Below, piece after piece: positions 57,566 through 64,000 of a DNA stretch of 64,000 bases (positions are counted from its first letter, which is position 1; the number at the start of each line of letters is the position of its first letter). The stretch is from contig QANZ01047505.1 of the NCBI GenBank assembly GCA_003254925.1, forward strand, positions 113,158 to 177,157. The letters are read 5' to 3'. Below the pieces are notes generated by a model that worked only from the letters and a program-made list of their open reading frames with translations, made no database searches and had not been told where the DNA came from. The translations under genes and the position numbers were made by a program. This DNA is from Chamaecrista fasciculata. Its lineage: Eukaryota > Streptophyta > Magnoliopsida > Fabales > Fabaceae.

Positions 57566-58185
57566 CCTACTGTTGGTTTTTATTATAAATTATTATAAAA
57601 TATATAACCGAAACTTTAATTACATATTAAACCGTTTTGAATTATGCACTTATTTTTTGATTTAAACCGAAAAGTTAATATATTTTACTGTGGACGTTGC
57701 TTTTTGTGGATTTAAACCGTTTCAATAATCAATTAAAACGTGTAACTCATGTATCCAACGGCTTGCTGCTTGCTGCTTCATATATATATATATATATATA
57801 TAGATCATTCTTGAAGAGGTGTGGGTCTGGAGTTTTTTGGAAAAAAATAGAGAATAGGAAAAAACAATACAAAGTGTAAAGTGAGAGCAAAACACTTGTG
57901 TCCTTGGGTAGAGAAAAAGTGTGGGAGTAGAGTCCTGTCTACTTCTTTGTGTAGAAGTTGTAGACTCAAAAAGGCGAGTATTTGGCCGTTGTATCCTGGG
58001 GGTGACGCGTCCGTGTACCACTACACCGGGGTTATAGACAAAGTTTCTACCCGTGGAGGGCGTGAATTACCTTAAAGAAAGCGAGATATCCGTGCCTCGG
58101 CCAAATACCACGCAGTCCGTCTTTACTAATATTTTTATTTCTTGTCTATTATTTTCTTATTTTCTCTTGTAGCCCCAACACCTAC
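57566..58185. mobile_element. Solo LTR (610 bp)
   Basis: Begins TGTTGG and ends CCAACA, the inverted TG...CA ends of an LTR, and is flanked by the 5-bp duplication CCTAC (57566-57570, 58181-58185). An (AT)n run near 57780-57801 could serve as its TATA region. No primer-binding site or coding region adjoins it, so the internal part was removed by LTR-LTR recombination. It shows no similarity to the LTRs of the Copia element in TPS3. Confidence 0.88.
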
Positions 58186-59679
58186 ATTACAACTGATGAA
58201 AATAGTTTTATTAAACAATATCACCATTGCCAAATTGAAAATCTTAAATAATGCGATTTATAAAGAAATGAAAAAAATTACATTTTTGATCCTTCAACTT
58301 AAGTTTTAATTTCAATTTTACCTTATAAATTTATTTATTTTATTTTAGTCCTTCTAATTTGTGAAGATTGATATTTAACAAAAAAATATTAAATTTAAAT
58401 CAAAATTAGATTTTTTATGATAAAAAATGTTTATTTATTTATTTTTAGAATTTTTAATGTAAGCATACTAGTACACTAAGTATCAATTAATTATATATGT
58501 ACAATAAAAAATATGTATAAATACATGAAAATGTCTCACGTTCTGTATTTGTTGTTGAATAAATTAATAATATTATAAGTGTTAGAAATTTTCTTGTTGA
58601 ATTTTTAAAAATTAAATGACCAAAGTTAATCTTATCATGAGCAACTTTATATCCAAAAACAAAAGTAAAAACTTGATTAAAAAGCTTTGGGGTCAGGATT
58701 AGCCAACCATATTATTGATTTGTGGGTTAGCTGGGATGTCACATAAGGATGCTATTCTACTTTATCTAGTAAGATTAAATTAATTTTGTTATTTCATATA
58801 AAAGAGTATATTTCCCCTTAATGTAATTTTTGTTAGAGATATGACTAAACTCCTTCAACCAATTATATTCAGCCTTTTGATATATTCTTATTTAGATATC
58901 TTTTACTTTCATTATAAAATATTATTATGTTGCTTAAAAAATATTGTCAAAATCATGTCATTCATCCCTATCATTTTCTCATACATTTTCTTTCCATGGA
59001 CTTGATTATCAAAAAGACTCTTACAAATTTTATTTCATATTACATTATTGCACATACAAAGTGCAAACTATACAGATACTTATGCATTAGCTCCATTTTT
59101 AGTTTAAAACATTTCATATTCAACACTTGTGTTTACACCGTAAGCAATCAAAGTATTTGTGATTTTGTTTTATCAATTTTAATAAAAAATGTTAGTTTTA
59201 TTTATTCCATTTTAATCGTCAGTTTTTATTACAGATTATTTATTGTTTTCTTGTATTTAAGTCGTTGATTTTAATTCTATAGTTAAAATCTCATTTTGGT
59301 CCTCAAACTATAGAATAAGTTTCATTTTGGTCATAAAATTATTTTTTATTTTATTTTTGTCCTTAAATTTTTATATTTGTTCTGTTTTAGTCCACAAAAT
59401 GTAATTCTATCAAATTTTTATCGTTATTTTTAGTCATAAATTAAAATAAAAATCAACCACAATATGTTTTTTAGAAATAAAAATTACTCACAATATGTTT
59501 TTTTAGTCATAAATAACATAAAAAAAGGATTAAACACAATTATACAAATTTTCTTCTTTAGAAAGAAAAAAAAAAGGATGAATAATTGAGATACCAAAAG
59601 CAAGCGGCACAATTACTCCCACACGTGACCAAATCCTGAAAAAAAAAATATAATTTATTAGAATTACATATATATTTTG
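58186..59679. other. Intergenic, AT-rich, no gene
   Basis: A half-copy of a TTTTGGTCC-type repeat lies at about 59285-59400. No exons are recognised. Confidence 0.5.
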
Positions 59680-59728
59680 TTGGGTGCTAATATTTTTTTT
59701 TTTTGGCCTGAATTGGGTGCTAATATTT
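59680..59728 (-). mobile_element. Micro-retroinsertion, TCAGGCC(A)n type
   Basis: TTGGGTGCTAATATTT (59680-59695, 59713-59728, 16 bp) flanks a T run followed by GGCCTGAA. On the minus strand this reads TTCAGGCC plus poly(A). Confidence 0.85.
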
Positions 59729-60004
59729 ATAAACACATTACAAGCGCCAATAATAGGAAATATAATTAATTGGCCCCATTATTTTGAAGTTGAAATCTGA
59801 CATGGAAAAGCCTATAAATATGTCCCACATCAATTCCACTCTCATTTTTTTTCTGGCAGGAAGAGCTGATTTTCCATCTCTTCTCCCACCATATATCTTT
59901 TTATTTTCTCTCACTTTCTTTCATTTTCTTTCCTCCCTTGATTATTTTCATAATCAAGACCAATTCTTCAACCTAGAGAGAGAAAGAAAGAGAGAGAGAA
60001 GGCA

Positions 60005-62997
60005 ATGGAAAGCCTTGAAAAGAAAGTGCATGTGTTTATGGGGGAAGATGATTATTCTGCAAAATCTGCAGAATTAAACAATATTAATGGCTCTTTAGAA
60101 GAGGAAGAAGAAGAAGACTATGATGATTCAGAAAATAGCAGTGTTCATCATCATCATGATCCTCATAGAACCCTATATTGGGAATCCCAGGAGGCTCTGC
60201 TTCAGGTACATACTATTTTTTAATTTTTTAAAATTTTTTCTGGGTTTTCAAATTACAGAGACTTCAAATTTTTTTTAATGTTTGTGCTTATTTTAAATAA
60301 ATATTAGAAAATTTTTGCTTTTTGTTTTTTTGGTATTTTGTTCTGTTTTGTTTGAATTTTAGTGGCAGAGCATATAGAAGCTATTTGGGATTCCGGGAAA
60401 ATCATATTTTCCGGGAAAGTTTTTGTTATGCAGAACAAGCTTTCTGTGAAACTCAGATATATAAATTAAAGGAAAAAAATAATAATTTCGTCCCCAAGCT
60501 TTACACCAATTGTCAATTTTGTTCACGATTTCTTTTTGCAGTCAATTTCGTCCTCAATCTTTTACGACAGATATTTTTCAATATGAGTTAGGATTTAAGT
60601 TTTTTTTTCTATCAATTTTACATTATATATTGTTAGCCACATAGATTCTGTCATTAATATTTAAGTAAAGTGAGAGAAAATGATGAAATTTACCAAAATG
60701 TGAAAGATTAGAGACAAAATTAACAGCATGTGTAAAAGTTTGGGGACAAAATAGTACTTTTGCCTAAATTAAACCATTTTTCAGGTATAAACTATTATAT
60801 GTTTTTTCTTCAATCCTTAATTAAATGGAAAAATTCGGATTGAGAATCTTGGTAAAAATAGTTTTTTCCATCCTAATAATACTGGCTAAAAAAATAGAAA
60901 AATAAGCTTAAAAGAAGACAAGTAGACAACCATCCATCATAAATTACTTTTTTTTTTTTTTATAAATTTATGTATTGTTTTGTTATTTTATTTGTGTCAA
61001 TTAGATCTCCGAAATATCTGACTGAGAAGAATGGTCTGTAATTGTTGTGTCCCAGGAGCTAATAAATTGTAGAATAGACATATTTTCATTCTTTTCTAAT
61101 TTTTTACTAAACAATTTACAAAATAACAGAATCTAAGAATTTAAATCTATTATAATGGACGAGAAATTTTTGAAAAATAAAAAATAAAAATAAAAATCAA
61201 CTGAAAAAAAAATTATAACGGAGCCTTATTCATGATGATCATGGATTTAGAATCAAAATATGATGCACATAAAAGCCAATTTCTATTTATTGTTATCTTT
61301 GTGTTCAGAAGCAAAAATCCTGGGAGAGAACAAAAAAGGAATATGCCACGAATCATCCAGCAGCACTATGGGAAAAAGACAATGTTTTAAATTGGATTCT
61401 ATATTATATTAATTATTATATAAATGTCCCCACACCCAACATGGTCACCGCATTAAAAACATGTCTTTATTTTATTTAATTATAAAACATTATTTGATTG
61501 AATTATAAATTGAAATAAATGACAACATATTCGTTCTTAAACTTTACATCAATTGTCGTCTTATTTTTTATTTATAATTAATTTTGTCTCTAATATTTTA
61601 TATTTCGATTAATTTTATCATTTATTCTTACAAATAACTTAATATCAACAACAGATTCTATGTAATTGAGAACATGTAATATACAAATGATAGAAAAAAA
61701 AAAACTTAAATCCTAATTCATATTTAAAAAATAGGTTGAAGTATGTCGGTAACCGGCCAAAATGTGAAAATTAAGGATGAAATTGACCGCAAAAAAAATA
61801 AAGATAAAATTGATAATCAATATAAAGTTTGTTGGAATAAAATGGTACTTTTGCCAAAAAAAGAAAATCCAACTTAATTTTTTTTTTTTATGGAGTTAGT
61901 TATGCATTTGATTGTGTTGTAGGAAACATTGGAGAGATACAGTGTAATAGGGTGGAAATTGAGAGAAGAGATAGTGGAAATGATGAAAGTGGTGAAGAAT
62001 AAAGAGTTTTGCAAGTGCTCAATGCCAAACAATGCCTCTTGCTGCTCTCATTGTTTAAGAAAATCAATGGTTGCTATGCTCTCTCATGCTGGTTACAATG
62101 CCACACTTTGCTTTTCCAAGTGGGAACACACTAAAAAATTCCCCGGAGGTACCATCTTGATCATATTTATTTGGTTAAAGTATATTTTTGGTCTCATAAT
62201 TTTTGTTCAAATCTTAATTTGGTCTCGTATTCTTTTTGTTTTACTTTTGGTCTAATATCTTTTGGCCATGTTATAAAATTAGTCTCATATCTTTTGGTCA
62301 AGTTGTAAAATCGGTCTCATATCTTTGTAAAAAACAGTATAATTTTTTACAAAGATATGAGGCCAAATATGCAATAAAAAGATATGGGATCAATTCTACA
62401 TCTGATCAAAAGATATGAGACTAAATTGAGATATGAGCAAAAGAGATAAGACCAAAAATACACTTTGGCCTATATATTTCTATGTTACTTCATATGCCTT
62501 AAGAGTACTCGTTAAGAATTACGAATTTACAATTATATTTTATCATTCTAGTATTAACATTTGTGATATATTATCACATGTGTGTGTATATAGGTTCACA
62601 TGAATACATAGAAGTGATTATGGGAAGCAAACAAGCAATGAGGAAGAAGCAAACCCTATTCTTGATTGAATTGGAACTAAGGGACCAATTTGAGATTGCA
62701 AGAGCAAGTGAGGAGTACAAGAAGTTAGTGTCCATTTTGCCAGAGTTCTATGTAGGAAAGCCAGAATACCTAATTGGTATAACTAGATTAATGTGTGATG
62801 CTGCAAAGAGATCAATGAAAGAAAAAAAGATTCACATGGGACCATGGAGAAAAAATAGCTTCATGCAAATGAAGTGGTCAGCTTCATCTTCAACATCATC
62901 ATCCTCAACTTCTTATAATAATAGAAATTGGGGTTTGAATTTAGATTTTAAACCCTTGCATATCACTACTACTGCTGCTCCTGTAGTAGTCACTTAA
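60005..62997 (+). CDS. DUF506 (PDDEXK-like, plant-specific) protein
   Basis: Three exons: 60005-60205, 61923-62148, 62594-62997 (276 aa). The family is a plant group with a predicted PD-(D/E)XK nuclease-like fold and is poorly characterised. Seen: an acidic N-terminus (SLEEEEEEDYDDSEN, 30-44); a helix then a Cys-rich block (KEFCKCSMPNNASCCSHCLR); YNATLCFSKWEHTKKFPGG and, across the exon 2/3 junction, SHEYIEVIMGSK; then ELRDQFEIARASEEYKKLVS and LPEFYVGKPEYL. The Ser-rich C-terminus is disordered. The start codon follows a GA-rich leader (59978-60000). Both introns hold MITEs. It looks intact; no function is claimed beyond the family. Confidence 0.92.
60462..60773. repeat. MITE in DUF506 intron 1 (copy 1)
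   Basis: A 294-bp element (60471-60764) flanked by the 9-bp duplication TAAATTAAA (60462-60470, 60765-60773). Arms of the type AATTTCGTCCCCAAGCTTT and GTTTGGGGACAAAATAGTAC are inverted. Same family as 12592-12950. Confidence 0.82.
61515..61855. repeat. MITE in DUF506 intron 1 (copy 2)
   Basis: It aligns with copy 1: TTCGTTCTTAAACTTTACATC at the left and TAAAATGGTACTTTTGCC at the right. The left end is decayed and no target duplication is visible. Confidence 0.7.
62164..62479. repeat. MITE in DUF506 intron 2
   Basis: A 298-bp element (62173-62470) with ends GGTTAAAGTATATTTTTGG and the complement of GGCCAAAGTGTATTTTTGG. The 9-bp flanks TATTTATTT and TATATATTT differ at one base. It begins only 24 bp after the exon 2 splice donor. 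Confidence 0.82.
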
Positions 62998-63297
62998 TTG
63001 CACTTAATTTTTGCCATTAAGTAATTGATCATGAGGGGAGTAGTATATCATTTTTGTAGATTAATCTCTCTTTATTATTATATATGTGTATCTAGCTTTC
63101 ATTTCCATGTTGTAGCTAGGGGTTTTGAAAGCAAAAATTTTGGATTCAAGCTAAGGGGTGTTGTTGTAGTTGCAGGATAAATTAAATATACATATATAAT
63201 AATTATCCTAATATATATAAATAAGACTGTTGATAGTTCAAAGTATAATGAATGAGTTTTATGTCATGCATATATATAAATTGAGGCTCAAATAATT
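62998..63297 (+). other. 3' flank of DUF506
   Basis: AT-rich sequence that presumably holds the 3' UTR. No further gene is seen. Confidence 0.45.
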
Positions 63298-63787
63298 TAA
63301 TTATTTGGTCAAAGTCTCAAATTGGTCTTTTATGTATGAGGTAGATTTTAAATTAGTCCATTATCTTTCATTTGTTTCAGTTTAGTCTTATATGTTTTCA
63401 TAATGTTTCAAATTAGTCTCAAACCTACTTTTGATATTCGATTTGACTTTATTTGTTAGAAAATAGTTTTGAACTCGTCGTATTTAGATTTGAAATGTAA
63501 GAGATATTAATTTTATTTATTTGATCATGAAAGGAGTAATCTACTTTTGAGACTCAATTTAACTTCGTTTGTTGATAGTCCCAAAGTACTCATCAAAAGA
63601 AAGTCGTAGCTCTCAATTCGTCATATTTAAACTTGAAATGAGAGAGGTAAGATTACATTCAATATTTATGGGACTAATTTGTAATATCATAGAAATATAT
63701 AAGACCAATCTAAAATAAATAAAAGATAAGGGACCAATTTGAAATATACTTCATAGAAACCAATTTGAAACTTTGGCATAATTATTT
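63298..63787. repeat. MITE with GGTCAAAG ends
   Basis: A 472-bp element (63307-63778) with inverted ends GGTCAAAGTCTCAAATTGG and the complement of GCCAAAGTTTCAAATTGG, flanked by a perfect 9-bp duplication TAATTATTT (63298-63306, 63779-63787). Confidence 0.87.
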
Positions 63788-64000
63788 AGTTCAGGTTATA
63801 TGACATGATAGAATAATCATTTTCACACTGTATGACATATATTCTTCAGTACTTCTATTGGGAGGAAAGATAAATGTCTGAAAAGTTTTTATATGTGGAA
63901 CAAAAACTTGGCTTCATAAATCAACATTACTAGATTGTATTTTCAGCTATCACTTGGCTTCTTCCTTTTCTTTCTATATATAATTTGGCTTTCTTTTGTT

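Noticed and set aside
57881-58075. 64-codon frame within the solo LTR as a gene
   Set aside because: It lies wholly inside the LTR and has no domain.
1-64000. CRISPR array, operon or prophage-like system
   Set aside because: The window is plant nuclear DNA with introns. The repeats seen are transposon ends, microsatellites and target duplications, with no regular spacer structure.

Overview
The window is nuclear DNA from a dicotyledonous plant: AT-rich, with short exons, GT-AG introns, LTR, LINE, SINE, hAT, Mutator-like, CACTA and Stowaway-like elements, and plant-specific families (TPS-b terpene synthases, ERF, PLS-class PPR, steroleosin-type HSD, PSB33, DUF506). The species cannot be named from the sequence. 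There is one assembly gap (14781-15729) and one ambiguous base (20837).

Layout. 1-1287: a 5'-truncated LINE copy with a 29-bp target duplication, then the TPS1 promoter. 1360-20315: a terpene-synthase cluster. TPS1 (+) and TPS2 (-) are tail to tail, and between them lies a wrecked third copy (TPS3, -). TPS2 keeps all seven exons and looks intact. TPS1 has all seven exons, but its C-terminus is frameshifted and one conserved Arg/splice-donor base is changed. TPS3 keeps only exons 6-7, broken by a 218-bp MITE and by a Copia element that itself carries a 1147-bp hAT element. TPS2 has a 4.1-kb Mutator-like element in intron 5 and another 269 bp upstream of its start codon; both carry pieces resembling host genes.

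20316-25830: no gene, transposon debris. 25831-32537 (-): an eight-exon CDK-like protein kinase with an N-myristoylation signal. 35261-38199 (+): a six-exon steroleosin/11-beta-HSD-like dehydrogenase with a GC-AG first intron and a tRNA-Asn gene antisense in its second intron. 39235-41526 (+): an intronless E-class PPR protein. 45269-45850 (-): an intronless ERF/DREB transcription factor. 48383-48880 (-): a broken LEA_2 fragment next to a Mutator-like end. 52536-54754 (-): PSB33, a thylakoid protein with a degenerate Rieske fold. 57571-58180: a solo LTR. 60005-62997 (+): a DUF506 (PDDEXK-like) gene with MITEs in both introns.

Apart from the terpene synthases, whose products would be plastid monoterpenes, the genes are unrelated neighbours and nothing suggests a pathway. 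The most unusual pattern is a set of tiny retroinsertions, only about 6-9 template bases plus a poly(A) run, each flanked by a 9-16-bp target duplication. Four of them share the same 3' end, TCAGGCC(A)n. A second pattern is a group of Mutator-like elements with shared GGTCAAAGT-type ends and 9-bp target duplications, found in introns and promoters throughout the window.
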